Below are positions 1 through 11,634 of a stretch of DNA of 64,000 nt, one piece after another (within the stretch, counting starts at the first letter, position 1; every line of letters starts with the position of its first letter). Location of the stretch: positions 1 to 64,000 of the forward strand of contig JAIFKS010000011.1 of assembly GCA_020049465.1 (NCBI GenBank). Reading direction: 5' to 3'. The translations under genes and the position numbers were made by a program. The notes beneath the pieces are model-generated. The model saw only the letters and a list, made by a program, of their open reading frames with translations, made no database searches and was not told the DNA's origin. This DNA is from a bacterium. GTDB lineage: Bacteria; Krumholzibacteriota; Krumholzibacteriia; LZORAL124-64-63.

Positions 1-261
1 GCGGTGTACTGCCTGATGGAGGGCGTCGCCGAGCGCGACGCCATCGACAGCGTCATGAAGCTGGGCATGGCCCACCCGATGGGGCCGCTGACGCTGGCCG
101 ACTTCATCGGACTGGATGTCTGCCTGGACATCATGAACGTGCTGTACGACGGCTTCGGCGACAGCAAGTACCGGCCCTGCCCGCTGCTGCGGCGGATGGT
201 CGATGCCGGGTACCTCGGTCGCAAAAGCGGCCGCGGTTTCTACGAATACGAACCCAAATAG
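1..261 (+). CDS. hbd: 3-hydroxyacyl-CoA dehydrogenase, C-terminal end (partial at window start)
   Basis: The reading frame is open from base 1 and ends at TAG 259-261, so only the last 86 residues are visible. They match the C-terminal helical domain of 3-hydroxybutyryl-CoA/3-hydroxyacyl-CoA dehydrogenases: the segment [18 protein letters not shown] and the closing [11 protein letters not shown] are hallmarks of that domain, which completes the substrate pocket and dimer interface. The family oxidises (S)-3-hydroxyacyl-CoA to 3-oxoacyl-CoA with NAD(P). The next gene, 36 bases downstream on the same strand, is an acyl-CoA dehydrogenase, so the two probably form a beta-oxidation or butyryl-CoA operon. 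The NAD-binding Rossmann half lies outside the window, so the cofactor cannot be judged. Confidence 0.88.
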   Translation, partial: AVYCLMEGVAERDAIDSVMKLGMAHPMGPLTLADFIGLDVCLDIMNVLYDGFGDSKYRPCPLLRRMVDAGYLGRKSGRGFYEYEPK

Positions 262-297
262 CCCCGCGGGCCCCGAACCCGGCGACAGGAGTCCGAC

Positions 298-1440
<1,143 letters not shown>

Positions 1441-1563
1441 TCCGGGGGGCGGGAGGCCAGCCGGCCTTCCGCCCGTCCGATGCCCCGGGGCGCCGCTCGC
1501 CCCCTCATCGCCGGGGCGGACCGCCGCACGCGATCACCACGGCCGAACACCCTGGAGAACGGC

Positions 1564-4500
1564 ATGCCGACGTCCTGTCGCGTCGTCCGCGCATTTCCGC
1601 CCCCCCGCCTGCTTCTGTCGGTCCTCTGGGCGTTGGGCGCACTGACCGCCGATGCGGCGTTCGCGGCGCCGCCCGCGCCCGTGGCCGCACCGCTGAACCA
1701 GGGCCTGAGCGGGTTGGAGCCGTCGGCGTTGTTCGTCGGTGCGGTGTTCGATCCGTCGGTCCCCACGCAGCGCGAAGTCACGGGCGTCGGCCCGGCCGAA
1801 CGCGCGCTGCGTCCGGAAGAGGTTCTCGCCTGGTTCCGCGCGCTCGACGAGGCTTCGCCGCGTGCGAAGCTCATCGAAATCGGACGCACGTTCGAGGATC
1901 GTCCCCTGGTCCTGCTGGCCGTCTCCGACGAGGCGACGATCGCCGGGCTCGAAGCCTTCCGTCTCGAGCACCTGGCGCGGCTGGACCCCCGCCGGGCGCC
2001 GGCGCCGGGCGCCGTGCCCCTGTCGGACGCCAAAGCCGTCGCCTGGCTGGCCTACGGCATCCATGGCGACGAACTGAGCAGTACGGATGCCGCCTGCGCC
2101 CTGGCCGGCTGGCTCGTGGCGGGCACCGACGCGAAGGCCGAAGCCCTGCGCCGCGATCTGGTCATCCTCATCGACCCCAGCGAGAATCCGGACGGCCGCG
2201 CGCGGTATCTGGCGCAGATCCAGTCGTTCGCGCACCAGTCGGCCAATCCCGACCAGGACGATCTGTCGCACACCGGCGTCTGGCCGTGGGGGCGGGGCAA
2301 CCACTACCTGTTCGACATGAACCGCGACTGGATCTCGATGCGCCTGCCGGAAAGCGTGCGCGCGCGAGAGATCGCCGGCTGGCTCCCGCAACTGCTGGTC
2401 GACAGCCACGAGATGGGCGCGGACGACAGCTACCTGTTCCCGCCGGCGCGGCACCCGTTCAATCCGCACCGGCCGCTGACGGTGCGCAAGTGGGAGAAGG
2501 TGTTCTCCGACGAGCAGGCAGGCGCCCTGGACACCAGGGGCTATCCCTATTTCTCGGGCGAGTGGAACGAGGAGTTCTTCCCCGGCTACGGCTCGTCCTG
2601 GGCCGCCTACCACGGCGGCATCGGCGTTTTGTACGAGATGTCGCGCACGGCCGGCACCACGGTGCGCAAGCGCGACGGAACCGTGCGCACGTTCGCGCAG
2701 GCAGTCGAACATCAGGTCATCTCGTCGCTGGCCAATCTGGAATCGCTGCGTTCGCGTCGCGCGGAAATCCTGGCCGACCATCGCGCCGCCCGCGCCGAGG
2801 CGGTGGCCCTCGGCGGCCGCGGCGACTGCCGGGCCTGGCTCTTCACCGACGATCCGCGGCACCCTGATCGCCTGCCGGATCTGGCCGGGTTGCTGGCGGC
2901 CCAGGGCGTCGAAGTGCAGACGCTCGGCGGCAGCCGGGATCTGACCGCGACGGTGACCGACGCGCGCACGGGACTTCGTGAAGCGCGCACGTTGCGGCCC
3001 GGCGCCCTGCTGGTGCGTCTGGACCAGCCGGCGGGCCTGCTCGCGCGCGCCCTGCTGGACCCGCATGTGCCGATGAACGCCGGGTTCTTCCGCGACGAAC
3101 GCGAATACCTCGAAAAGGAGAAGGGCAGCCGGCTGTACGACACGACCGCTTGGTCGCTGCCGCTGTTGCGCGGCGTGCCGGCGGCCTGGTCCGGTGTCCC
3201 GCCCAAGGGGGACTGGCGGCCATGGACCGCCATTCCCGTTGCGGCTGCGGCGGTGCCGACCGGGCCCTGGACCTCGCTGGTGATCGACGGCGACCCCGAC
3301 GCCAGCGGCCGTCTGCTGGCCGAGCTCCTGCAGAAGGGCGTGACCGTGCGCGTCGCGCACAAGCCCTTCGAGATGGAGGGCCGAGCCTATGCGGCCGGCG
3401 CGCTGGTCATCCGCCGCGAGGGGAATCTGCCGGATCTCGACGAAGTGCTCGCGGGCCTGGAGACCCGGGCGCCGATGCAGGCCATCTCGACCTCGCGTTC
3501 TGGGTCCGGTCCCGACCTGGGCGGCGCCGAATTCGATGTGCTGGTCGCGCCGCGGGTCGGCGTCCTGGCCGGGATGCCGGTCTCGCCGGACGACTATGGC
3601 CACGTCTGGCATCTGCTCGACCAGGAACTGGGGCTGCGATTCAGCAGTCTCGATGCCGGTCGTTTCGAGCGTGTCGACCTTTCGCGCTACAACGTGCTGG
3701 TCTTCCCGCCGATCCGCGGCGGCACCGGTATGTACCGACAGGTGCTGGGTGCGGACGGGCTGCAGCGTCTGCGCGGCTGGATCGAGGCCGGGGGAACGGC
3801 CATCGGCTTCGAGGGCGGCGCGCGGTTGCTGGCGGACTCGACGCTGGCCCTGACCGAGGCCCGGTTCCGCGCCGAAGCGCTCGAGTCGTACCCGCCGCCG
3901 GTCTGGTCCATCCCCGCGGTCATGGCCGAACGGGCCGGCCGGCACCCGGCTACGGGCCTGCGGCCGGCCGCGCCGGCCAAGCCCGGCCCGGAGGCGGTCC
4001 GCAGCGCGGCGGACGACCCGACGGGCCGTCGCGCCTCGCCCTACGACGTCGCGCCGATCCTGGGTCCGGGCGCCGCGCCGTTCGCCGCCGGCGTGCCTCA
4101 GGGCACGCCTCTGGGGGGAGCGCCGCGCCGGATGGACGACTGGCTGCACGATACGTTGCCGGCCGGCCGCAAGGAAGCCGGGGCGGCCGATCGCGCACGC
4201 GCCGACGAGCGCCTGCGTCGATTCATGCCGCAGGGCGCGCTGCTGCGTGCACAGCTGGATCCGGAGGAATGGCTGGGCTTCGGCCTGGACTCCGAGATCA
4301 CGGTTCTCTTCGGCGCCGATGACGCGCTGATCGCCCGGGCTCCGGCCACGGCGGCCGTCCGGTTCCCGGATATCGACCAGCTGCACCTGGGTGGCCTGTT
4401 GTGGCCGGAGGGCGCCGCCCGGCTGGCGCGCACGGCCTACGCCACGCGGGAGTCGGTCGGCCGCGGCCAGGTCATCCTGTTCGCCGGATCGCCGGCCTGG

Positions 4501-4590
4501 CGGCGCTGGCTGCGCGACAGCGAGCGGCTGCTCGTCAACGCCATCCTGCTGGGACCGGGGCTGGGCACGCGCTGGTCGACGCCCTGGTAA
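1564..4590 (+). CDS. Secreted M14-family zinc carboxypeptidase with long C-terminal extension
   Basis: A 1008-residue exported metallopeptidase. The start at ATG 1564 gives a clear signal peptide (basic start, hydrophobic core, cleavage near AFAAPP). The M14 catalytic domain covers roughly residues 80-400: zinc ligands His167 and Glu170 in the HGDE motif, third zinc ligand His282 in DSHEMG, and the catalytic Glu358 in VLYEMSRT. The remaining 600 residues include a class-I glutamine-amidotransferase-like fold around the FPPIRGGTGMYR segment, as in other large M14 proteins of about 900-1000 residues. It probably trims peptides in the periplasm or outside the cell. It sits between two acyl-CoA dehydrogenase genes, which suits a peptide-degrading lifestyle but does not prove joint regulation. 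An in-frame upstream extension to 1480 exists but would bury the signal peptide. Confidence 0.9.
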   Translation: MPTSCRVVRAFPPPRLLLSVLWALGALTADAAFAAPPAPVAAPLNQGLSGLEPSALFVGAVFDPSVPTQREVTGVGPAERALRPEEVLAWFRALDEASPRAKLIEIGRTFEDRPLVLLAVSDEATIAGLEAFRLEHLARLDPRRAPAPGAVPLSDAKAVAWLAYGIHGDELSSTDAACALAGWLVAGTDAKAEALRRDLVILIDPSENPDGRARYLAQIQSFAHQSANPDQDDLSHTGVWPWGRGNHYLFDMNRDWISMRLPESVRAREIAGWLPQLLVDSHEMGADDSYLFPPARHPFNPHRPLTVRKWEKVFSDEQAGALDTRGYPYFSGEWNEEFFPGYGSSWAAYHGGIGVLYEMSRTAGTTVRKRDGTVRTFAQAVEHQVISSLANLESLRSRRAEILADHRAARAEAVALGGRGDCRAWLFTDDPRHPDRLPDLAGLLAAQGVEVQTLGGSRDLTATVTDARTGLREARTLRPGALLVRLDQPAGLLARALLDPHVPMNAGFFRDEREYLEKEKGSRLYDTTAWSLPLLRGVPAAWSGVPPKGDWRPWTAIPVAAAAVPTGPWTSLVIDGDPDASGRLLAELLQKGVTVRVAHKPFEMEGRAYAAGALVIRREGNLPDLDEVLAGLETRAPMQAISTSRSGSGPDLGGAEFDVLVAPRVGVLAGMPVSPDDYGHVWHLLDQELGLRFSSLDAGRFERVDLSRYNVLVFPPIRGGTGMYRQVLGADGLQRLRGWIEAGGTAIGFEGGARLLADSTLALTEARFRAEALESYPPPVWSIPAVMAERAGRHPATGLRPAAPAKPGPEAVRSAADDPTGRRASPYDVAPILGPGAAPFAAGVPQGTPLGGAPRRMDDWLHDTLPAGRKEAGAADRARADERLRRFMPQGALLRAQLDPEEWLGFGLDSEITVLFGADDALIARAPATAAVRFPDIDQLHLGGLLWPEGAARLARTAYATRESVGRGQVILFAGSPAWRRWLRDSERLLVNAILLGPGLGTRWSTPW

Positions 4591-4618
4591 GCAGCGCCGA
4601 ATCGACGACCGCGGCGGC

Positions 4619-4647
4619 TTGGGTTGCCGCGGACCGCGGGCTATCTT
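4619..4647 (+). promoter_or_regulatory. Candidate sigma-70-type promoter for acyl-CoA dehydrogenase 2
   Basis: TTGGGT (4619-4624), a 17-base spacer and TATCTT (4642-4647), about 64 bases before the ATG at 4711. Each box matches consensus at four of six bases. It is a pattern match only. Confidence 0.3.
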
Positions 4648-4710
4648 GGCTGCCGATATTCCGCTGGCCGACCAGTGCAGCGGCTGACGTTCAATGACCG
4701 GGAGCGACCG

Positions 4711-5853
<1,143 letters not shown>

Positions 5854-5895
5854 GCGGGCGGTCGCCTTTGCGTTTCGCATGGACGACGTGTCGCC

Positions 5896-7254
5896 TCATT
5901 CGACCAGCGCGAGCTTCCGGGTGCGGCTCTCCCTGCCCTGGGTCAGCCGACAGAGATAGACGCCGGCCGGATCGGCCGACCAGTTTAGTTCCGTGCCGCG
6001 GTTGAAGGGATTGGGCACGTTCTGCCCGAGCCGCAGGAGCGTGACCGGCGGCGTGCTGCCGGTCGTCGTCGGTTCGAGGCGATGGATGCTTCCGCCTCCG
6101 TGATCCAGGATGTAGAGCTCGCCGTCACTGTCCTGCCCGAAAGCCGAGATCGACGTGTAGCCGCCGGCTGGTGTCAACGGGGCTGTCCAGTCGGTCACCA
6201 TGCCCGGCCCCCCCGTCGCCGTCCACCGCAACCCCCAGATCTGGCAACTGCAGTAGTCCGCGAAGAAATAGGTGCCCTGCAATTCCGGGATCGCTTCGCC
6301 CCGGTAGACGTAGCCGCCCGAGATCGAGCAGCGGAAAGGCGAGCCGCCGTGGGTGTACTGGTGGATCGGAAGCGTCAGCGTGCCGTCGTTGCACCTCGTA
6401 GCCGGATTGAAACAGGCGTCACCCTCCATCAGCCGCCAGCCGTAGTTGAGCCCGCCGGTGCCGACCGGCGTGGCGTCGATCTCCTCGAGCGTGTTCTGGC
6501 CGACGTCGGCGACGTAGAGGTCCCCGCTCAGGCGATCGAACGAGAAGCACCAGGGATTGCGCAGTCCCAGGGCCCAGATCTCGTCGCGCGGCGGTGCGCC
6601 GATGTACGGGTTGCCGGCAGCCGCCACGTATCCGATTCCCGAGACGTCCAGCCGCAGCAATTTGCCCAGCAGTGATTGCCCGTTCTGCGCGCGGTTGCCC
6701 GGATCGCCGGCGCTGCCGCCGTCGCCCAGCCCGAAGTAGAGCATCCCGTCCGGCCCGAACTCCAGATGCCCGCCGTTGTGGTTGCTGAACGGCTGGTCGA
6801 TCGTCAGCAGCGTGACGCCGCTCGCGGCGTCGGCGCGGTCCGGGTCGGCGCTCACCAGGTAGCGGGCAAGGCGCGTGTCGCCGTCCAGGCCGGTGTGGTC
6901 GACGTAGAATCGTCCGGATGTCGCATAGTCCTGGGGAAAGGCCAGGCCGAGCAGACCGCGTTCGCCGTCCGCCGCGATGATTCCGGAAAGATCCAGGAAG
7001 ACCCCGCGATCGGTACCGTCGCGGTCGAACACGCGGATCCGGCCCGTCTGTTCGACCACGAACAGCCGCGCGTCGCCCGGCGGGGCCACCAACCGGACCG
7101 GCTTCTCGACTTCGCCGACCACCAGTCGGGCGGTCACCTGCGCGGTCGTCGGCCCGGCCGCCGACAACAGCAACAGGGCAGCCAGCATGTTCAGCGCGTG
7201 CCGGTCGAACGGGGTTCCAGGGCGTCTATGAAGCAATAGCGACAGGCAGGACAT
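5896..7254 (-). CDS. Secreted PQQ-dependent sugar (glucose/sorbosone-type) dehydrogenase with shortened C-terminal sorting domain
   Basis: A 452-residue exported six-bladed propeller of the glucose/sorbosone dehydrogenase family. Supporting segments are RDGTDRGVFLDLSGI, ERGLLGLAFPQDY, GGHLEFGPDGMLYFGLGDGG and the repeated GLRNPWCFSFD-like blade motif. Family members use PQQ and calcium to oxidise sugars in the periplasm; this substrate is unknown. The start ATG 7254 follows GAGGTG, and a signal peptide runs to about residue 39. The last 50 residues begin VPNPFNRGTELNWS and end AGVYLCRLTQGRES...KLALVE, the two ends of a FlgD/T9SS-like sorting domain, but the usual 30-40 residue middle is missing. 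It is convergent with the preceding acyl-CoA dehydrogenase. Confidence 0.88.
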   Translation of the reverse strand: MSCLSLLLHRRPGTPFDRHALNMLAALLLLSAAGPTTAQVTARLVVGEVEKPVRLVAPPGDARLFVVEQTGRIRVFDRDGTDRGVFLDLSGIIAADGERGLLGLAFPQDYATSGRFYVDHTGLDGDTRLARYLVSADPDRADAASGVTLLTIDQPFSNHNGGHLEFGPDGMLYFGLGDGGSAGDPGNRAQNGQSLLGKLLRLDVSGIGYVAAAGNPYIGAPPRDEIWALGLRNPWCFSFDRLSGDLYVADVGQNTLEEIDATPVGTGGLNYGWRLMEGDACFNPATRCNDGTLTLPIHQYTHGGSPFRCSISGGYVYRGEAIPELQGTYFFADYCSCQIWGLRWTATGGPGMVTDWTAPLTPAGGYTSISAFGQDSDGELYILDHGGGSIHRLEPTTTGSTPPVTLLRLGQNVPNPFNRGTELNWSADPAGVYLCRLTQGRESRTRKLALVE

Positions 7255-7297
7255 GTCGCACCTCGTGGCTGTCGGGTGAATGCAGCTTCAGGAAGTC

Positions 7298-7326
7298 ATG
7301 ATACCGGGGCCGTTGCGCGTCGGCAA
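7298..7326 (-). promoter_or_regulatory. Candidate sigma-70-type promoter for the sugar dehydrogenase gene
   Basis: On the minus strand TTGCCG (7326-7321), a 17-base spacer and TATCAT (7303-7298) stand 43 bases before the ATG at 7254. Both boxes are near consensus with ideal spacing. Confidence 0.5.
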
Positions 7327-7344
7327 CGCGGCCGGCCGGCCGGT

Positions 7345-7764
7345 TCAGTGCACGGAGAGTTCCCAGGCCCAGTTCGCAGCCAGCAGCAGCAGGACCAGCC
7401 AGCGCAGGGCCTTCACCGCGCCGCGGCTCAGATCCAGTGAGCGCCGCCACCTGGGCACGAAGGTGGCCGCCACCGCGTACAGGCACCACAGTCCACCGCC
7501 GAGCGCCACCAGGGTCAGCAGAGGGTTGGCCGTCAGCGCGGCCGGCAGGCGGCCCTCGGCCAGACGGATCGCCGCCAGCGTCCCGCCGCAGGTGGGGCAG
7601 GCGATGCCTACGCCTTCGCGCAGCGCGCAGTGGGCGCTGCGGAGCAGCAGGTCGGCGTTGACGCGGGCCAGCGTGGCGAACATCACCGCCATCATCAGCA
7701 GTGGGAAAGCCAGCAGGCGGGGAAACGGTGAACGTTCGGGCGCCAGACGCGCAGGTGTGGTCAC
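7345..7764 (-). CDS. DUF2752 family membrane protein
   Basis: A 139-residue protein with about three hydrophobic segments (near residues 15-33, 60-95 and 115-135). Between the first two it has the DUF2752 signature GIACPTCGGTLA, a CPxCGxT motif typical of this small inner-membrane family of unknown function. The start is a GTG at 7764 that overlaps the stop of the YIP1-like gene by four bases (GTGA), so the two are translationally coupled. A longer frame upstream is only antisense readthrough of the YIP1 gene. DUF2752 genes often accompany YIP1 or TM2-domain genes, as here; a role in membrane organisation is guesswork. Confidence 0.8.
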   Translation of the reverse strand: MTTPARLAPERSPFPRLLAFPLLMMAVMFATLARVNADLLLRSAHCALREGVGIACPTCGGTLAAIRLAEGRLPAALTANPLLTLVALGGGLWCLYAVAATFVPRWRRSLDLSRGAVKALRWLVLLLLAANWAWELSVH

Positions 7765-8441
7765 TGCAGGCCCATCAGTGCCAGCATCACCACCGCACCT
7801 ATCGTCGAGGCACAGATCAGAGCGGGCGCCAGCACCGCTACCATCGCACGCCAGGGATCGGTGCCGTGGATGCTGTACAGTCCGATCACATCGATCGCCA
7901 GTTCCCACAGCAGGGCGACCAGGCCGCCGCAGAACGGCAGCAGGGCCAGCACGCCGGCCGCCTGGCCGTAGGCCGCGACCCGGAAGGTAGCCTCGAATCC
8001 CAGCTGGTTGCCGCCCAGCAGCATCAGCATCAGGTGCATCAGCGCCGCCCGCACGAACACCGCGATGGCCACCGTCAAGGGGCTGCCCACGAAGGCGAGG
8101 AACGACCAGAGTGGACCGCGGAAAGCATCGCCCAGATCCTCGGCCACCAGCACCTGCAGTGAACTGCCGGCGAGCGACCACATCCACCCCAGGAACGCGG
8201 CCGTCACGCCCAGGATCAGCGCGTACAGCAGCGGCTGGGTCAGGCCCACGCGCGACGGCATGCGATGGAAGAACTTCTGCGGGGACATCAGCACTTCGCG
8301 CGTGGTCAGGTAGAGCGCGTTGAGGAATCCGAACTGTTCCCGGCGTTCCCACGGACACAGTTGGAGTCCTTCGGGGCCCTTCTCCTGGAAGCCGCCGTAA
8401 CCGCCGTAGCCGTTATCGCCGTCGTGATCGCGCGGTTCCAC
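7761..8441 (-). CDS. YIP1-family integral membrane protein
   Basis: About 226 residues. A hydrophilic Gly/Asp/Tyr-rich N-terminus leads into the YIP1 entry segment (FLNALYLTTREVLMSPQKFF), followed by five membrane spans. This 'treatment of a short cytoplasmic region before five helices' layout is typical of bacterial YIP1 proteins, whose function is unknown. I prefer GTG 8441 as start because GAAGGGG lies six bases before it; the frame also allows TTG 8459, which has no ribosome site. It overlaps the following DUF2752 gene by four bases, so the pair forms a two-gene operon. Confidence 0.78.
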   Translation of the reverse strand: MEPRDHDGDNGYGGYGGFQEKGPEGLQLCPWERREQFGFLNALYLTTREVLMSPQKFFHRMPSRVGLTQPLLYALILGVTAAFLGWMWSLAGSSLQVLVAEDLGDAFRGPLWSFLAFVGSPLTVAIAVFVRAALMHLMLMLLGGNQLGFEATFRVAAYGQAAGVLALLPFCGGLVALLWELAIDVIGLYSIHGTDPWRAMVAVLAPALICASTIGAVVMLALMGLQ

Positions 8442-8585
8442 AGGTTTCCCCTTCGCCAATCCAGGAATTCATCCAGCCGATGGTGACCCCTCTTGCCGGC
8501 GGCCGCGTCGGCACCGATCCAGACCCAGTACGGCGGAACGCGGTGCTTCGTTGCAGCGACCGTCCAATCAGACGCTGGTGGGGCT

Positions 8586-9860
8586 TCATCCCGCCAGAAC
8601 GCCGGTCTCGCCCTCGCTGCGGGCCACGACCACCGCCACACAGGTGTCGCTGAACACGTTAACCGTGGTGCGGCACATGTCCAGCACCGGATCGATCGCC
8701 AGGATCAGCGCGATGCCCTCGAGCGGCAGTCCGGCCGCTTCCAGCACGATCGACATCATGACCAGTCCGGCCGCGGGAATCCCGGCCGCGCCGATGCTCG
8801 CCAGCAGGGCCGTCAGCACCACCACGAACTGGACCCCGAACCCCAGATCGATGCCGTAGGCCTGGGCGATGAACATGGCGGCCACGCATTCGTACAGCGC
8901 GGTGCCGTCCATGTTGATGGTCGCGCCCAGCGGCAGCACGAAACTCGTCACCCGGTTGCTGACGCCGGCGCGGTTCTCCACGCATTCCATGGTCAGGGGC
9001 AGCGTGGCGGAACTGCTGCGGGTGGAAAACGCGGTGAGAAGGGCCGGCGCGACGGCGCGCATGTGACGAAGTGCCGGCAGTCGGCCGACCACGCTCACCA
9101 GCAGCGGCAGCGTCACGAAGGCATGCAGCGTGAGCGCGCCCAGTACCACGAGTCCGTAACGCGCCAGCGGCCCGAAGGCCGCGAAGCCGCTGGTAGCGGT
9201 GATCTGCGCCACCAGCGCGAAGATGCCCACGGGAGCCGTGGCCATGACCCAGCCGGTGACTTTCATCATGGCGGCCAGCAGGCTCTCCCAGAAGCCGAGT
9301 TGCCGCAGGCGCATTTCTTCCGGCAGGGCCGCGACGCCCAGACCGAGGATGATGCAGAAGAAGATCAGGGCGAGCATGTCGCCCGCGGCCGCGGCGGCCA
9401 GGGGATTGTCCGGCACCATCCGCTGGACAATGCCGATGATGTCGCCGGCGCCGCGCTCTTCCAGCCCGGCCGCCAGGTCGGCCACCGGCGCGGTCAGCCC
9501 CAGGCGCGCGGCCACCGGACCTTGAGCGTCCACGCCCGGCCGCACCAGGTTGACCAGCAGCAGGCCCGTCAGGATGGCGATCAGGCTCGTGGCGATGTAC
9601 CAGGAGAAGGTCTTGGCGAAGAGCCGGCCCAGCCCGCGGCCGGCGCCGATGCCCGCCACGCCGGCGATGATCGACGCCGCCACCAGCGGCACGATCACCA
9701 TTTTCAGGCCGCGCAGGAACAGCGAGCCGACGAAAGCGAACGCGGTGACCGGCTCGAAGCCGCCGGGCGTTGCCGAGCCCTGGGGCCACAGCAGGCCGGC
9801 GCCGACGCCGAGCAGCAGGGCGATCAGGATCTGCCAGTGGAGGTCCAGACGGCGGCGCAT
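8586..9860 (-). CDS. Dicarboxylate/amino acid:cation symporter (DAACS family)
   Basis: A 424-residue secondary transporter that imports C4-dicarboxylates or acidic amino acids with Na+ or H+. It has about eight membrane helices and two re-entrant hairpins. The hairpin-1 Ser-rich motif is FSTRSSSATLP, and the helix-7 motif is INMDGTALYE, which supplies ligand- and sodium-binding residues. Length matches GltP, GltT and DctA. Whether glutamate/aspartate or C4-dicarboxylates are carried cannot be settled here. Transcription is divergent from the leucyl aminopeptidase gene, with a shared 204-base intergenic region, and an amino-acid substrate would fit that neighbour. Confidence 0.92.
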   Translation of the reverse strand: MRRRLDLHWQILIALLLGVGAGLLWPQGSATPGGFEPVTAFAFVGSLFLRGLKMVIVPLVAASIIAGVAGIGAGRGLGRLFAKTFSWYIATSLIAILTGLLLVNLVRPGVDAQGPVAARLGLTAPVADLAAGLEERGAGDIIGIVQRMVPDNPLAAAAAGDMLALIFFCIILGLGVAALPEEMRLRQLGFWESLLAAMMKVTGWVMATAPVGIFALVAQITATSGFAAFGPLARYGLVVLGALTLHAFVTLPLLVSVVGRLPALRHMRAVAPALLTAFSTRSSSATLPLTMECVENRAGVSNRVTSFVLPLGATINMDGTALYECVAAMFIAQAYGIDLGFGVQFVVVLTALLASIGAAGIPAAGLVMMSIVLEAAGLPLEGIALILAIDPVLDMCRTTVNVFSDTCVAVVVARSEGETGVLAG

Positions 9861-9960
9861 GCGACTCCAGATCGGGCGCGGGGATGAAAGATGCCGTGGC
9901 GCGCAGTCTACCGACTGGCGGCCGCCGGCTCAAGGTCCAAAACCCGTGCACGCCGTGCGG

Positions 9961-9989
9961 TTGGCAGCTTCGGCGCCCCATGCTACGAT
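9961..9989 (+). promoter_or_regulatory. Candidate sigma-70-type promoter for leucyl aminopeptidase
   Basis: TTGGCA (9961-9966), a 17-base spacer and TACGAT (9984-9989), 75 bases before the pepA ATG at 10065. Five of six -35 bases and four of six -10 bases match consensus. Confidence 0.5.
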
Positions 9990-10064
9990 TGCCGGGCCAT
10001 GGCCCCGGCGCGCGTTGCCGGGGCTGCCGATCCGGCGGCCCTGCCGCCGCCAAAGGAGCCGTTC

Positions 10065-11627
10065 ATGCGCTTTTCCGTCGCCGATTCCCGTTTGGCCGCC
10101 ACCGCCGCCGATCTGGTCGTGATTCCCGTCTTCCAGGCCGGGGACGCTCCCGACTTCGCCGCCGCCCTGGCGGCGCTGGCGCGTTGCGGGGGGGTGGCCG
10201 CCGGCGTGCGTTCGGGAGGCCGCCGCGCGCGCAAGGCGACTCCCGCTCCGGCCGACGTCCTGGCCGGCTCGGGTTTCACCGCCAAAGCCGAGGCCCTGTT
10301 GCCGGTGGCCCGGGGCGATGGCGGCTGGGCGCTGCTGGTGGGCATGGGACCGGCCGACAAGGTCGGGCTCGAAACGGTGCGACGGGCAGCCGGCCGGTCC
10401 GCGGCGCGCGCCGCCGACATGAAGATCGCCCGCCTGCAGATCGCGCTGCCGGCGCCCGGAGTCTTGCCGTTCGACGACACGGCCCTGGCCCGCTGCTGGG
10501 CCGAGGGCGCCGAACTGGCGCTCTCGCCGGTCGGGGCGCTGAAATCGGGCAAGGCAGCCCGGCAGCCGGCCACGCCCGCCCGGGTGACGCTGGTCGGTGC
10601 GGGCAATCGCCACGCGGCGCTGCGCCTGGGGCTCACCGAAGCGAGCGCCTTCAGTGCCGGCTGCCTTCTGGCCCGCGAACTGGTGAACCTGCCGCCGAAT
10701 CTCCTGACCCCCGCCGCCCTGGCCCGCCACGCGCGCGCCATGTCCCGTCGCGAGGGCCTGACCTGCCGCGTGCTGGGTCCGGCCCGCCTGCGCCAGCTGC
10801 GCATGGGCGGCCTGCTGGGCGTGGGGCAGGGCAGCCCGAATCCGCCGCAGCTGATCGAGATCCACTGGCGCCTGCCCCGTCGCGGCCGCAAGCCCCTGCC
10901 GAAGGTGACGCTGGTGGGCAAGGGCATCACGTTCGACGCCGGCGGCATCTCGCTCAAGCCGGCCGCAGGCATGGAGCTGATGAAGTCCGACATGGGCGGC
11001 GCCGCCGCCGTGCTGGGCGCGGCGCTGATCGCCGCGCGCCTTCGGTTGCCGCTGGATCTGACGGTGATCGTGCCGACGGCCGAGAACATGCCCGACGGCC
11101 GCGCGGTGCGGCCGTCGGACATCGTCACCATGGCCAGCGGCCAGACGGTCGAGATCCTGAACACCGACGCCGAAGGTCGTCTCATCCTGGCCGACGCCCT
11201 GTGGTACGCCGCGCGCGGCAAGCCCGACCATATCATCGACGCCGCCACGCTGACCGGAGCCTGTGTCGTGGCGCTGGGCAACCACTTCGCCGGGCTGATG
11301 GGCAACAGCGCCGAACTGATGGACACGCTGAGCCAGGCCGGGGGCGAGACGTTCGAACGCGTGTGGCAACTGCCGGTCATCCAGGAGCATCGCGACGAGA
11401 TGGTCGGCAGCCTGAGCGACCTGAAGAACCTGGGCGACGGGCGCGACGGCGGCGCGTTGACGGCCGCGGCCTTCCTGTCGCATTTCGTGGCCGACGAGAC
11501 CCCGTGGGCGCACCTGGACATCGCCGGTGTCGCCTGGGCGGCGAAGCCGACCGCGACCTGTCCGCGCGGAGCGACGGGCTTCGGCGCCCGGCTGATCGCC
11601 CGCGCGCTGCAGATCCTTGTCGACTGA
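10065..11627 (+). CDS. pepA: Leucyl aminopeptidase, M17 family (cytosol aminopeptidase)
   Basis: A 520-residue di-zinc aminopeptidase that removes N-terminal residues from peptides in the cytoplasm, normally as a hexamer. The C-terminal catalytic domain has GKGITFDAGGISLKP, with the metal-binding Lys and Asp; MKSDMGGAAAV, with a further Asp; and the family signature NTDAEGRLILADAL. The N-terminal domain is the usual variable macro-like fold. ATG 10065 is chosen because AAGGAG lies ten bases before it; the upstream extension of the frame is Ala/Arg-rich noise. The MATE exporter gene starts seven bases downstream and its ribosome site overlaps this stop, so the two are probably cotranscribed. 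Confidence 0.96.
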   Translation: MRFSVADSRLAATAADLVVIPVFQAGDAPDFAAALAALARCGGVAAGVRSGGRRARKATPAPADVLAGSGFTAKAEALLPVARGDGGWALLVGMGPADKVGLETVRRAAGRSAARAADMKIARLQIALPAPGVLPFDDTALARCWAEGAELALSPVGALKSGKAARQPATPARVTLVGAGNRHAALRLGLTEASAFSAGCLLARELVNLPPNLLTPAALARHARAMSRREGLTCRVLGPARLRQLRMGGLLGVGQGSPNPPQLIEIHWRLPRRGRKPLPKVTLVGKGITFDAGGISLKPAAGMELMKSDMGGAAAVLGAALIAARLRLPLDLTVIVPTAENMPDGRAVRPSDIVTMASGQTVEILNTDAEGRLILADALWYAARGKPDHIIDAATLTGACVVALGNHFAGLMGNSAELMDTLSQAGGETFERVWQLPVIQEHRDEMVGSLSDLKNLGDGRDGGALTAAAFLSHFVADETPWAHLDIAGVAWAAKPTATCPRGATGFGARLIARALQILVD

Positions 11628-11634
11628 GGTTCCC

